From Leadbetterella byssophila_A (lineage in GTDB: Bacteria; Bacteroidota; Bacteroidia; Cytophagales; Spirosomataceae), in contig JBEBRR010000015.1 of NCBI GenBank assembly GCA_040394735.1, positions 1 through 64,000 on the forward strand: 64,000 bases of DNA, in the 5' to 3' direction. Position numbers and translations under genes: made by a program. Positions within the stretch are counted from its first letter, which is position 1. The number at the start of each line of letters is the position of its first letter. Under the pieces are notes generated by a model that worked only from the letters and a program-made list of their open reading frames with translations, was not told the origin of the DNA and made no database searches. Below are positions 33,372 to 42,469 of the stretch, in pieces.

Positions 33372-33578
33372 TTACTCTTCGATCACTTCGGCCCGGTATC
33401 CTATTTTTTTCAGGGAATGGATGAGGTCTTCCGCGTCGATATTTTCACCCTCTACCGTTAAGATTTTATCCGGGTTTTCAGTGTCTACTTTCCAGTTTGT
33501 TACCTGCTCATCTGCCTCTAAGACAGGGGTTACTTTGGCCACGCAGGCGCTGCAATTGATGTTGGTCCTGAATTTCAT
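33372..33578 (-). CDS. Heavy-metal-associated (HMA) domain chaperone
   Basis: A 68-residue single HMA domain, CopZ-like. The metal-binding motif is INCSACVAKV, with C-x-x-C near residues 9-12. It likely shuttles Cu(I) in the cytosol to the P-type ATPase encoded immediately upstream in the same direction. Confidence 0.9.
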   Translation of the reverse strand: MKFRTNINCSACVAKVTPVLEADEQVTNWKVDTENPDKILTVEGENIDAEDLIHSLKKIGYRAEVIEE

Positions 33579-33600
33579 TTTTATTGTATTAAATAATTAA

Positions 33601-33656
33601 ATGCTGAGTTGTTAATGCTGAATGTTAAATGATTAATTGTGAATGCTGAATGCAGT
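33601..33656. repeat. Four imperfect 14-bp tandem repeats
   Basis: Four consecutive 14-mers start at 33601, 33615, 33629 and 33643, based on ATGCTGAATGTTAA. The fourth is followed by an inverted copy (ATTCATTCAGTATT, 33657-33670). They fill most of the gap between copA and the HMA gene. Function unknown. Confidence 0.65.
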
Positions 33657-33675
33657 ATTCATTCAGTATTAACCA

Positions 33676-36084
33676 TTATTTCCTCAGTTTCAGCCGAAGA
33701 CTGTTGAGGACCACGCTCACCGAGCTGAAGGCCATAGCGGCGCCGGCCCACATGGGATCCAGCAGGAAGCCGTTCAGAGGGTAGAGTACCCCGGCTGCTA
33801 TTGGAATACCGATCACGTTATAGATAAACGCCCAGAAAAGGTTCTGACGGATAGCCTGAGCAGTATATTTTGACAAATGGATGGCATCCGGGATCTTCGT
33901 GAGATCAGAGGAGATGATGGTCATTTTGGCCACATCCATGGCAATATCACTTCCTTTCCCCATAGCAATACTTACATCGGCCTGTGCGAGCGCATTGGAG
34001 TCGTTAATGCCGTCACCCACCATGGCCACCACTTTACCCTGTGCCTGAAGCTGCTGTACAAAAGCGGCTTTTTCAGCCGGCAGAACGTTGGCCTTATACT
34101 CGTCTATTCCCAGTTCTGCGGCTACTGCTTTGGCCGTTTGTTCATTATCTCCCGTCAGCATATATACACGAATGCCGTCTTTATGCAGGGTTTCAATGGC
34201 TGTTTCCGAAGCAGGTTTTATCCGGTCTGCAATGGCAATGGCGGCCAGCAGCCGGGTTTCATCTGCATAGAGCACTACGGTACGGGCGTTATCCAGGTGG
34301 CGGTTGATCCATATTTCTGCCTCCGGTGGGAGGAGTATGTTCCGTTGATCCGTTAGGATGTGATTACCGATGGTAAAGGCTTTTCCGCCATAGCGTCCTT
34401 CTATTCCCTGTCCCGAAAGATTTTCAATTTCCAGCCCGCTCAGAAATTTTGATTCTCCTTTCAGATGTTCCGTTATGGCATCGGCCAGGGGGTGTTCAGA
34501 TGACTTTTCAATGCTGTAAAGGATATTATTCAGCTCTGCGGTTTTTTCAGCAAACCACTGGATATCCGTAACCGCAGGTTTTCCCTCGGTAATGGTGCCG
34601 GTTTTATCCAGGATAACGGCATTGACCTTTCGGGCTGTTTCCAGGCTTTCCGCATCCTTGATCAGGATCCCCTTTTCCGCACCTTTACCAATCCCTACCA
34701 TGATGGCGGTAGGCGTAGCCAGGCCCAGGGCGCACGGACAGGCAATGACGAGAACCGTTACGAAGGCAATCAGCCCGTGGGTGAAAGCATGATCTCCGCC
34801 AAAGATCAGCCAGGCAATGAAGCTGAGAACAGCAATTCCCATTACCACAGGGACGAAAATGGCAGCGATTTTATCTACCAGCTTCTGCACGGGAGCCTTA
34901 CTCCCCTGAGCCTGCTCTACCATTTTGATGATCTGGGCCAGTACGGTGTCTCCGCCTACTTTTTCCGCCCGGAACTGAAAGCTACCTTTCTGGTTGATGG
35001 TGCCTGCAAACACCTGTTCATCCGCTGATTTGGCTACCGCCACAGGCTCACCGCTGATCATGCTTTCATCTACGTAGGAGGAGCCTGAAGTGACCCTGCC
35101 GTCTACTGCTATTCTTTCTCCCGGTTTTACCAGCAGGATAGCGCCGGCTTTGACCGACTGAACAGGCATTTCCATCTGGTGACCTCCCTCATGAACCACT
35201 GTCACGGTTTTAGGTTGAAAGCCCATGAGCTTTTTGATAGCCGAAGAGGTATTTCCCTTGGCTTTTTCTTCCAGTAATTTCCCCAGCAGGATAAAGGCAA
35301 TCACGATACCGGCCGCCTCAAAATAAACATGGGCATGGATACCTTTGGAATGCAGGTAGCCCGGGAATAAGGTGATCAGTACGCTGAAAAGATAAGCGGT
35401 ACCTGTACTGACGGCCACCAGGGTGTCCATATTGGCGCTCCGGTGCTTCAGCTGCTTCCAGGCCCCGGTGAAAAACTGCCTGCCGTAATAGAAAAGCATG
35501 GGGGTAGCAAGTGCCCACAGGATATAATTGGCATAGGGCATATCCATAAAGAACATACCGATGATAAACAGCGGAACAGCCAGGATCAGTGCCCCTGTTA
35601 CCCTTTTCTTCAGGGCCTGGTAGTTGCTTTCACGCACTTCTTCCAGGGTTTCCGACTCTTTCTCATCCACCAGCAGGTCATAGCCGGCGGCCTGCAGCGC
35701 CGATTTCATTTCTCCGGGACTGATGAGCCCCGGAATATACTCTACCTGAGCAGAATTATTGGCGTAGTTGACTTCGGCCTTTATTACACCTGCCTGGTTA
35801 TTGAGCGTAGCTTCAGAGCTTCCGGCACAGGATGCACAGGACATGCCGGTTACCGGCCAGGTCTTTTTTACGGAAGGTACATCATAGCCCAGGCCACGGA
35901 TTTCCTTTACCGCTTCCTGGATGGCTTCTTCCGGATATTTGCCGGCCGTGATCACTGCCCGGTGGTTATTCAGCTCTACTTTATGCGACTGGATACCTTT
36001 CACCTTTTCCAGCCCTTTATCTACAATAAGAGCACAGTGTTCACTGTCTACATTCAGAAGGGGAATATGAATGGGTTGGCTCAT
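33676..36084 (-). CDS. copA: Copper-translocating P1B-type ATPase
   Basis: An 802-residue Cu(I) exporter. A first HMA-like domain (1-70) has lost its CxxC (only NVDSEHC). A second HMA has C83-x-x-C86 in GMSCASCAG. Then come the actuator motif SGEPV, membrane CPC in ACPCALGLATPT, phosphorylation site DKTGTITEG and hinge GDGINDSNAL. The last helices have YNVIGIPIAAG and MAFSSVSVVLNSL, the residues typical of the copper class. It pumps Cu(I) out of the cytosol. Downstream lies the solo HMA gene. I see no CsoR or CueR regulator nearby. Confidence 0.95.
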   Translation of the reverse strand: MSQPIHIPLLNVDSEHCALIVDKGLEKVKGIQSHKVELNNHRAVITAGKYPEEAIQEAVKEIRGLGYDVPSVKKTWPVTGMSCASCAGSSEATLNNQAGVIKAEVNYANNSAQVEYIPGLISPGEMKSALQAAGYDLLVDEKESETLEEVRESNYQALKKRVTGALILAVPLFIIGMFFMDMPYANYILWALATPMLFYYGRQFFTGAWKQLKHRSANMDTLVAVSTGTAYLFSVLITLFPGYLHSKGIHAHVYFEAAGIVIAFILLGKLLEEKAKGNTSSAIKKLMGFQPKTVTVVHEGGHQMEMPVQSVKAGAILLVKPGERIAVDGRVTSGSSYVDESMISGEPVAVAKSADEQVFAGTINQKGSFQFRAEKVGGDTVLAQIIKMVEQAQGSKAPVQKLVDKIAAIFVPVVMGIAVLSFIAWLIFGGDHAFTHGLIAFVTVLVIACPCALGLATPTAIMVGIGKGAEKGILIKDAESLETARKVNAVILDKTGTITEGKPAVTDIQWFAEKTAELNNILYSIEKSSEHPLADAITEHLKGESKFLSGLEIENLSGQGIEGRYGGKAFTIGNHILTDQRNILLPPEAEIWINRHLDNARTVVLYADETRLLAAIAIADRIKPASETAIETLHKDGIRVYMLTGDNEQTAKAVAAELGIDEYKANVLPAEKAAFVQQLQAQGKVVAMVGDGINDSNALAQADVSIAMGKGSDIAMDVAKMTIISSDLTKIPDAIHLSKYTAQAIRQNLFWAFIYNVIGIPIAAGVLYPLNGFLLDPMWAGAAMAFSSVSVVLNSLRLKLRK

Positions 36085-36102
36085 GATTTTTTATTTATGC
36101 TG

Positions 36103-36110
36103 CAAAATTA
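36103..36110 (-). promoter_or_regulatory. -7 promoter element TAATTTTG of copA
   Basis: Minus-strand match to TAnnTTTG, 19 bases before the copA ATG. No -33 TTG at the expected distance. Confidence 0.5.
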
Positions 36111-36460
36111 CAACAGCCGCACCACGGGTCTCTTACATTTTTAGGAAAGAGGCTTGTAGGATTTTCGGAAACGTGTTTTACATTATGGATTTTTTACCTG
36201 ACGTTTGTAATGCGAAAGGTTATGATGAACAAGTACAAAAAACAGGGAATGGGGAAGTATCCTGGAAGCTTCCTTGTGAAATTCAGGACATGCCCGAAGG
36301 AAGCTCAGGATGCTGAACAATTCAATGGATGTTCTCTGATTTGAGAATTTTCCCTGCAAACAGGCCGGAAAATCTGCTTTATTGAAACAAATTCATCCTC
36401 TCAGGCTTGAAAGTACTTAATATTAGCTTTACCTTGTAATATTCTTATAAGTAAGCCTTC
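36111..36460. other. Intergenic region without a recognised gene
   Basis: The bulk of a 376-base gap between the divergent copA and ABC genes. Plus-strand frames here are short and unlike any family. I see no tRNA, hairpin terminator or repeat. A copper-responsive operator is not recognisable. Confidence 0.5.
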
Positions 36461-37090
36461 ATGCTAACAATACAAAACTTTACCAAAAGCTATTCCGGTC
36501 AGAAGATTATTGAGGTAGATGAGCTGGTTATTCCCGACGGGATTCACTGGGTCAGGGGAGTGAACGGTTCCGGTAAATCTACCTTCTTCCGTTCAGTGGC
36601 AGGAATTGTACCGTATGCCGGACAGATATCCTGGAACGGGATTGACCAGAAAGCACAGCCTGTGGCCTACCGGCTGAAGGTAAATATGAGCGAGGCCGAA
36701 CCCCTTTATCCCGAGTTTTTAAGCGGATACGATATTCTCAGCTTTATTAACAAGGCCAAACAGGGCACCGGGGAAGAGCTTTACAGCCTGGCAGAACGAT
36801 TTGATGCACCGGCTTACTGGAAGAATCCGTGCGGGACCTATTCCAGCGGAATGCTCAAAAAGATTGCCATCATTTCGGCTTTTTTGGGAAGCCCGGAACT
36901 GATCATCCTGGATGAGCCGCTGATCACCATAGACGTTAAAAGTGTAGGTATTGTATATGAGCTGGTGCGGGAATATCACGAAGAGAACGGCGTAAATTTC
37001 CTGCTTTCCTCGCACCAGGATTTTATTTTTGAGAGCCTGCCCATCCGGCATTCCTACCAGGTAGAGAACCAAACCATCTTTCGGGTATGA
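36461..37090 (+). CDS. ABC transporter ATP-binding protein
   Basis: A 209-residue ATPase with Walker A GVNGSGKSTFF, signature YSSGMLKKIAII and Walker B LIILDEPLITID. It resembles ABC-2 export ATPases. The TGA overlaps the next ATG as ATGA, coupling it to the following membrane protein. Confidence 0.9.
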   Translation: MLTIQNFTKSYSGQKIIEVDELVIPDGIHWVRGVNGSGKSTFFRSVAGIVPYAGQISWNGIDQKAQPVAYRLKVNMSEAEPLYPEFLSGYDILSFINKAKQGTGEELYSLAERFDAPAYWKNPCGTYSSGMLKKIAIISAFLGSPELIILDEPLITIDVKSVGIVYELVREYHEENGVNFLLSSHQDFIFESLPIRHSYQVENQTIFRV

Positions 37091-38163
37091 ACAAAATTTT
37101 ATACCTGACCATTGTAAAGGAATATTACCGGCAGAATGCTGTTTTCATTTTCGCCGTGCTGATGTTTGCCATCGGATTCCTGAGAGGGAATGAGCACCTG
37201 GCCATTATTAATGAGGCATTGCGAAGCCCGTTTGTTCTTTCCTGCATTTTCCTGATCTGGATACTGTATGCAGTAAAAGTTACTCTTTTTACCCTGCGTT
37301 TTTTGTCGCAGAGAAGCAGTGAGTTTCTGTATCATCTTCGTCTGTTTCCTACTTCAAAGCGTATCCTGGCGTTCATGAACCTGCAATTTTCCCTGGTCCA
37401 GCTGGTATTTACCTATGCGGTGCTGATGACAGGCAAAGGGATACTGGAAAAAACCTGGTGGGCTGTTATGGCTATTGTGCTGGTGAATCTGGGAATGGTG
37501 GTGGCCGGGGCCCTGGTATATGAATACCGGATCAAAAGACCGAACAGCCACCAGGATACGACCCGGCAATATGTCAGCCTGGCTTTTACTACGCCGCAGT
37601 TCCTCTTCTTTCCGCGTTACCTTCTGACACGGCAAACGGTGCTGCTGCTGATCACCAAGAGCTTTACCGCTTTTGTGCTTATGGGAATATGCTACCTTTA
37701 CCCGACCGATGATTACGATATCCGGCTGATCTCCCTGGGCTGCCTCCTGGCTGCTTTTTCGCAAAGTGTGATCCTGCAGAGCCTGCATTTTTTTGAAAGA
37801 ATGCATTTCTCAATATACAGAAATATGCCGGTATCCGGTCTGCGGTGGTTCCTGAATTACCTGCTGACCCTGGCGGTTATCCTGCTTCCGGAGGCCGTAG
37901 TGCTGGTCCGGAATTTCCCTGCAGGCCTGGATATGACCGATGGACTGATCCAGTTTCTTTTCCTGCTTTCCGTTACCGTGATGCTTTGGCATTACCAGGT
38001 TTTCATAGCAGGAAATAATGAAAGCGGCTTCCAGGTTGTGTTTTTCTCCGGGGTAACCCTGGCCATTCTTGTGATGTTTAAAATTCCTGTCTGGGCATTT
38101 TCAGTGGTGGGGCTGGTACTGGCTTACCTGGTGCTGAAGAGAAGATTTTACGAAGTGGAATAG
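37087..38163 (+). CDS. ABC exporter membrane subunit, unassigned family
   Basis: A 358-residue polytopic membrane protein with about ten hydrophobic segments (for example VFIFAVLMFAIGFL, VLSCIFLIWILYAVKV and GVTLAILVMFKIPVWAF). No catalytic motif is seen. It overlaps the ATPase gene by four bases and is its obvious partner. I do not recognise the family; substrate unknown. Confidence 0.75.
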   Translation: MNKILYLTIVKEYYRQNAVFIFAVLMFAIGFLRGNEHLAIINEALRSPFVLSCIFLIWILYAVKVTLFTLRFLSQRSSEFLYHLRLFPTSKRILAFMNLQFSLVQLVFTYAVLMTGKGILEKTWWAVMAIVLVNLGMVVAGALVYEYRIKRPNSHQDTTRQYVSLAFTTPQFLFFPRYLLTRQTVLLLITKSFTAFVLMGICYLYPTDDYDIRLISLGCLLAAFSQSVILQSLHFFERMHFSIYRNMPVSGLRWFLNYLLTLAVILLPEAVVLVRNFPAGLDMTDGLIQFLFLLSVTVMLWHYQVFIAGNNESGFQVVFFSGVTLAILVMFKIPVWAFSVVGLVLAYLVLKRRFYEVE

Positions 38164-38211
38164 GGGGGCGTGCGGGCATGGAAATCCGGAATACACCTCA
38201 TAGTTATAAAT

Positions 38212-38583
38212 ATGAAAATCAGATTGCTGGAAATAGAACTGGGTTCAGACGATATAGCTCAAAGCAAAGGGTTTTACAGCACCCTGTTGGGCCTTCAAAC
38301 GATTATTGATCAAAAAGAGTTGAATGTGTTTAGCTCCGGCGTGGCCGGGCTGGATTTTAATGTTTCAAAGCATCTTGTAGCGGGCAGCGTATGGATCAGT
38401 TTTCTGACAGATAACCTGCAAATGGTTATGGACAGCCTTTCAGCTGCCCATATTGAATTCTCAGGCCCTGAAGCATCCCATTTAGGAATGAGCGCTATTG
38501 ATTTTTCTGATCCTGACGGACACAGAATCAGAGTTCACCAGCCGGGAGAAGAGTCTCCGGACTGGCTGCAGTTTAAAGCCTGA
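38212..38583 (+). CDS. VOC (glyoxalase/bleomycin resistance) fold protein
   Basis: A 123-residue protein with the paired beta-alpha-beta-beta-beta modules of the VOC family: IRLLEIELGSDDIAQSKGFYS, VSKHLVAGSVWISF and AIDFSDPDGHRIRVHQP. Glyoxalase or dioxygenase activity cannot be told apart. Start at ATG 38212, preceded by a non-family stretch. It follows the ABC pair by 48 bases. Confidence 0.85.
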   Translation: MKIRLLEIELGSDDIAQSKGFYSTLLGLQTIIDQKELNVFSSGVAGLDFNVSKHLVAGSVWISFLTDNLQMVMDSLSAAHIEFSGPEASHLGMSAIDFSDPDGHRIRVHQPGEESPDWLQFKA

Positions 38584-38600
38584 ACTTTGCCCTTCTGCCG

Positions 38601-39905
38601 TTACACGATTTCAATAATATGATTCTTCTTGCCTTTCCCGATCAGGATATACCGGTTGAGCAATAGTTCAATGTCCGTTACCGGAAGCTTGTCATTTTGT
38701 GTTTTTTCCTTGTTCACACTCACGGCATTGGCCTGAATAGCTTTGCGGGCTTCGCCTTTTGACGGGTAGATCTCCCCGTTTGAAAGTACAGCGATCAGCT
38801 CCAGGAGATTTGTTTCAGCAGCCAGCTCTGATTTTTTGACCACCGTTTGCGGAACTCCTGCAAATACCTGCCGGAAGGTTTTTTCATCTAGGCTTTTCAG
38901 GGTTTCCAAAGTAGCTTTTCCGAAGAGCACTTCCGATGCCTTTACAGCGGTTTCGTAGGCTTCCTCTCCGTGAACCATAACGGTCACCTCCCGGGCAAGC
39001 ACTTTCTGTGCTACTCTCAGGTGAGGGGCCTGTGCGTGCTCGGCTTCTATGGTTTCTATCTCCTCTTTGCTGAGATAACAACAGTAAACCCGCATTAAAC
39101 GGGGGAGGTCGGCGTCGTTCTGGTTGATCCAGAACTGGTAAAATTCGTAGGGACTGGTCAGATTGGCATCCAGCCACACGTTTCCGCCTTCCGATTTACC
39201 GAATTTAGTGCCGTCAGCCTTGGTCAGCAGGGGAGTGGTAAGAGCAAATGCGGAGTAAGATGCATTTTCATCATTTTCATTCTCCTTCCGGCGGATCAGC
39301 TCGGTGCCTGTAGTGATGTTGCCCCACTGATCCGACCCTCCCATCTGCAGTTTCACTCCACGGGTTTTGTAGAGGTGATAATAGTCGTATCCCTGGATCA
39401 GCTGATAAGAAAATTCGGTAAAGGAAATCCCGGTCTCGATCCGTCTTTTAACCGAATCTTTCGAGCTCATATAGTTGATGGTCAGGTATTTGCCTGCTTC
39501 TCTCAGGAATTGCAGAAAGCTGATCTCCTTGAACCAGTCGTAATTATTGACAATCTCCGCGGAATTTTCCCCGCAGTCAAAATCGAGGAATTTCTCCAAC
39601 TGCTTTTTAATGGCTGCCTGGTTTTCCAGCAGAATTTCTTCGGAAAGGAAATTTCTTTCCGCACTTTTGCCGGAGGGGTCGCCGACCATCCCTGTGGCAC
39701 CCCCTACCAGTGCCAGGGGCTTATGTCCGGCCAGCTGGAATTGCTTCAGCACCATGATAGTGGCCAGGTTCCCGATATGCAGTGAACGGGCCGTAGGATC
39801 AAACCCGATATAGGCGGTGGTAATTTCTTTATTGAGTTGTTCTTCCGTGCCGGGCATCATGTCCTGAATCATGCCCCGCCATTTTAGTTCATCTATAAAT
39901 CCCAT
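38601..39905 (-). CDS. tyrS: Tyrosyl-tRNA synthetase
   Basis: A 434-residue class I synthetase. The HIGH-like motif is RSLHIGNLATIMVL and the KMSKS-like motif is KADGTKFGKSEGG. A C-terminal S4-like RNA-binding region ends the protein (GEARKAIQANAVSVNKEK). It charges tRNA(Tyr) in the cytosol. It starts three bases after the PorT-like gene stop and is likely co-transcribed with it. Confidence 0.97.
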   Translation of the reverse strand: MGFIDELKWRGMIQDMMPGTEEQLNKEITTAYIGFDPTARSLHIGNLATIMVLKQFQLAGHKPLALVGGATGMVGDPSGKSAERNFLSEEILLENQAAIKKQLEKFLDFDCGENSAEIVNNYDWFKEISFLQFLREAGKYLTINYMSSKDSVKRRIETGISFTEFSYQLIQGYDYYHLYKTRGVKLQMGGSDQWGNITTGTELIRRKENENDENASYSAFALTTPLLTKADGTKFGKSEGGNVWLDANLTSPYEFYQFWINQNDADLPRLMRVYCCYLSKEEIETIEAEHAQAPHLRVAQKVLAREVTVMVHGEEAYETAVKASEVLFGKATLETLKSLDEKTFRQVFAGVPQTVVKKSELAAETNLLELIAVLSNGEIYPSKGEARKAIQANAVSVNKEKTQNDKLPVTDIELLLNRYILIGKGKKNHIIEIV

Positions 39906-39908
39906 TCT

Positions 39909-40550
39909 TTATTTCTTCTTTTTCGGTCCGAATTTTTTGTTCCAGAGGTATTGTTCGGAAAAAGTATAGCTGGCGCTTATCTGGAAACTCCGGTTACTGA
40001 ATTCCATCGGAAGATTATTGGTTTTAAGCTCGGAAACATTCCGGAGCCCATGCACATACCGGAGATTTATGCTGAAAAGAGAGAACATGTCCAGCAGATT
40101 GATCCGGGCTCCCACAATGATGCTTTCGTCGTGCGACTTTCCCGGGCCGTAGGGCTTGTTGAGGGTGGGAATTTCCTTCATGCGGTTCAGTGCCCAGCTT
40201 CTTTCGTAGCCAGCTTCGATATACAGATGCTTGACAGGAGAGTAACCCAAAAGCACAGGTGTGGAAAAATACCGGTACGTATGTTTTGACGATATCGGTT
40301 TTTTCATATTCACCCCTTTGGCCTGGTAGATAAATTCAGGCTGGATGCTGAATTTTCCCAGGTTCAGACGGGTGAAAACTCCTCCCTGTAAACCGAAAGC
40401 GGGTTTGTTATTGTACGTAATGGTATCAGAGGGGGAAATGGTAGAAAGGTTAAGCCCTGCCTTGGGGCCAAACTCAAACAAACGGGGTTCTATCTGTGCC
40501 ATGGCAGGAAGGGTGAACAGGAAAAGTACCAATACTCGTAAAGATTGCAT
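39909..40550 (-). CDS. PorT-like outer-membrane beta-barrel protein
   Basis: A 213-residue protein with a signal peptide (MQSLRVLVLFLFTLPAMAQ) and alternating strands typical of PorT/OMP_b-brl families (FGPKAGLNLSTI, AFGLQGGVFTRLNLGKFSIQ, LYIEAGYERSWALN). The true PorT is part of the type IX secretion machinery; this one is only a family-level match. Start at ATG 40550; a TAGCTTTG element lies 49 bases upstream. Confidence 0.75.
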   Translation of the reverse strand: MQSLRVLVLFLFTLPAMAQIEPRLFEFGPKAGLNLSTISPSDTITYNNKPAFGLQGGVFTRLNLGKFSIQPEFIYQAKGVNMKKPISSKHTYRYFSTPVLLGYSPVKHLYIEAGYERSWALNRMKEIPTLNKPYGPGKSHDESIIVGARINLLDMFSLFSINLRYVHGLRNVSELKTNNLPMEFSNRSFQISASYTFSEQYLWNKKFGPKKKK

Positions 40551-40598
40551 TCGAAATATTTTTTGTTTTGAAACGGAGGGTTTCACCTAAAAAGTCTG

Positions 40599-40606
40599 CA
40601 AAGCTA
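40599..40606 (-). promoter_or_regulatory. -7 promoter element TAGCTTTG
   Basis: Minus-strand match to TAnnTTTG, upstream of the PorT-like and tyrS genes. No -33 TTG at the expected spacing. Confidence 0.45.
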
Positions 40607-40684
40607 CAAAAAATAGAGGTTTATTTTCCGAAATTGTCAATATTCGCGTTTAGTTTTATATCGATGACGTATTTTATAGCTTTG

Positions 40685-41314
40685 ATGAATATAATAGTAA
40701 AGAAGGGGAAAGGAAAAGTTGACCTGGATCCCGTATTTAAGCATGCCACCAACGGCGAAGATGCCGATTTTAACACCCGTGTTACCTTAGACGCCGACGA
40801 CCGTTTCCTAAAAGTAGATTTTACGTGTGAACAGAATCTTTTTACAGAGGAGAACTCCATGAAAATACATAATGCTCCTCTTTATCACCAGGAGGTGTTC
40901 GAAGTTTTTATCGGCGCCGGGAAAGAAGATCCGGAAGATTATCTTGAAATAGAGATCAATCCGAACAATGCTGTATGGATCGGGGAGATTGCCAACCCGC
41001 AAAGGGGAGAAGGGCCGCAGCACATTGTCAGGCAAATGGAGCCGGAGATTGCGGGTATATCGTACGGAACGGAAACGGCTAAAGGAGTATGGAACGGATT
41101 CCTCCATATTCCATGGAAGCTGATCGGGGAGGAGAAAAACGGGGAGTACAGGGTTAACTTTTACAGGATTCGCTCAAGGGTCTCCCATACAGGCCCGGAT
41201 TGGGAATGCAACGCGGATACCTGTGATTTCGTGTGCTGGAGCAGCACGCTTTCCGGCACTGAACCGGCTTTTCACCGACCGAGAAGATTTGGCCGTTTAA
41301 AGGTGCTGAAGTGA
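40685..41314 (+). CDS. Carbohydrate-binding family 9-like (DOMON-like) protein
   Basis: A 209-residue protein with the CBM9-like beta-sandwich pattern of Bacteroidota proteins: FKVDFTCEQNLFT-type strand, YHQEVFEVFIGAGKEDPEDYLEIEINPNNAVW, and GVWNGFLHIPWKLIG with DTCDFVCWSSTLS. No signal peptide is evident. The start may be 40664 (MTYFIALMNI) or 40685; a TAGCTTTG sequence ends directly before the latter, perhaps by chance. Substrate unknown. Confidence 0.7.
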   Translation: MNIIVKKGKGKVDLDPVFKHATNGEDADFNTRVTLDADDRFLKVDFTCEQNLFTEENSMKIHNAPLYHQEVFEVFIGAGKEDPEDYLEIEINPNNAVWIGEIANPQRGEGPQHIVRQMEPEIAGISYGTETAKGVWNGFLHIPWKLIGEEKNGEYRVNFYRIRSRVSHTGPDWECNADTCDFVCWSSTLSGTEPAFHRPRRFGRLKVLK

Positions 41315-41319
41315 GCGCC

Positions 41320-41871
41320 TTAATGCCTTGGCTTCCAGGTAATTTCAGGGGCATGTTGTTCCTGTGTGATTTTCCGGGATAAGATAAAGAGATAATCAGA
41401 AAGACGGTTGAGGTATTTGATGATCAGCGGATTGACAGGCTCTGACCGTGAAAGCCTTATGGCCTGCCGCTCGGATCTGCGGGCTACCGTGCGGGCTACA
41501 TGAGCGAAAGAAACCAGGGAGTGTCCTCCGGGCAACACAAAAGCTCTCAAGGGGGGGATCGTTTCGGTATACCGGTCTATTTCTTTTTCCAGCAGCTCAA
41601 TATCCGATTCGAAAAGCTCCGGGAGCTTCTTCCTGTTTTGCTCAGGCTCAGAGGCCAGCTCAGCCCCCAGGGTGAAGAGGCGGTCCTGGATTTCCCGGAG
41701 AAAGGCCTTACGATCTTCATTTTCCGGGGCATCGGATAAGACCCCGATCCAGGCATTCAGTTCATCTACGGTTCCGTAGGCTTCAATTTTGTCATGGTCT
41801 TTGGAAATGCGGGTGCCGCCCACCAGCGAGGTTTCGCCTTTATCTCCTCCTTTTGTGTAAATTTTTGGCAT
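41320..41871 (-). CDS. Cob(I)alamin adenosyltransferase, PduO type
   Basis: A 183-residue protein of the PduO fold. The ATP-binding start KIYTKGGDKGETSLVGG is complete, followed by VDELNAWIGVL and ARTVARRSERQAI, with SEPVNPLIIKYLNRLSDYLF near the end. It attaches the adenosyl group to cobalamin. It converges on the CBM9-like gene, five bases apart. No other cobalamin gene is in the window. Confidence 0.95.
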   Translation of the reverse strand: MPKIYTKGGDKGETSLVGGTRISKDHDKIEAYGTVDELNAWIGVLSDAPENEDRKAFLREIQDRLFTLGAELASEPEQNRKKLPELFESDIELLEKEIDRYTETIPPLRAFVLPGGHSLVSFAHVARTVARRSERQAIRLSRSEPVNPLIIKYLNRLSDYLFILSRKITQEQHAPEITWKPRH

Positions 41872-41968
41872 TTATTCTTCTTTAATATTCCTTAAGTCCG
41901 GCAAAACCGGAGTACCTTTGTATTCCCGTTCCGGGGTAATTTTAATAAAGATAAAGACAGGGCAGCTA

Positions 41969-42469
41969 ATGGCAAATATTTTTTTTAAGTTTTGGCGTAT
42001 AGGTTCCATCCTTCTCCTTACCGTAGTATTACTTTTTTGTTACACCAGTCTTCCTGACAGCATAGCAGCAGGCTTCAATGAGGCCGGTGATCCCGTTAAT
42101 TTCGTCAGCAAGCAACAGTTCTTTTATTGGTCAGCCGGGGTGATTCTCGGGGTGAATTTTTTGTTGGGGATCCTGGAGAACACATTGCAGAAGCTGGATT
42201 ACAGCCGTCTGCTGGCCGGTAGCTCATGGGGCAAAAATCCGGGTTCTTTCCGGCGTTTTCTGAAAGGGTGGTTTTCCGCCCTGCTTGCCTTCATCAATAC
42301 GTACCTGGTTTTTGTGCTGCTGGGGTTGTATAATATCAATTCGCACAAAGAGCAGCGGCTGGATTTTAATTACAACTACCTGCTGGTTACGGGGGTATTG
42401 ATCCTGCTGATTATTCTTATTTATCTGCCTTACAAACTTCTGGCTACACAGGCTCCTGATGAAGATTAA
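41969..42469 (+). CDS. DUF1648-like membrane protein
   Basis: A 166-residue protein with four hydrophobic segments and the DUF1648-like opening YTSLPDSIAAGFNEAGDPVNF just after the first helix. It resembles the N-terminal part of SdpI-type immunity proteins but is not identifiable further. Start at ATG 41969; the end overlaps queA by 11 bases. Confidence 0.65.
   Translation: MANIFFKFWRIGSILLLTVVLLFCYTSLPDSIAAGFNEAGDPVNFVSKQQFFYWSAGVILGVNFLLGILENTLQKLDYSRLLAGSSWGKNPGSFRRFLKGWFSALLAFINTYLVFVLLGLYNINSHKEQRLDFNYNYLLVTGVLILLIILIYLPYKLLATQAPDED

Noticed and set aside
36071..36316. 81-residue plus-strand frame in the copA-ABC gap
   Set aside because: Starts inside the copA 5' end in antisense and shows no family-like pattern.
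40677..40684. TAGCTTTG directly before the ATG of the CBM9-like gene as a promoter
   Set aside because: It would start transcription inside the gene; probably a chance match.
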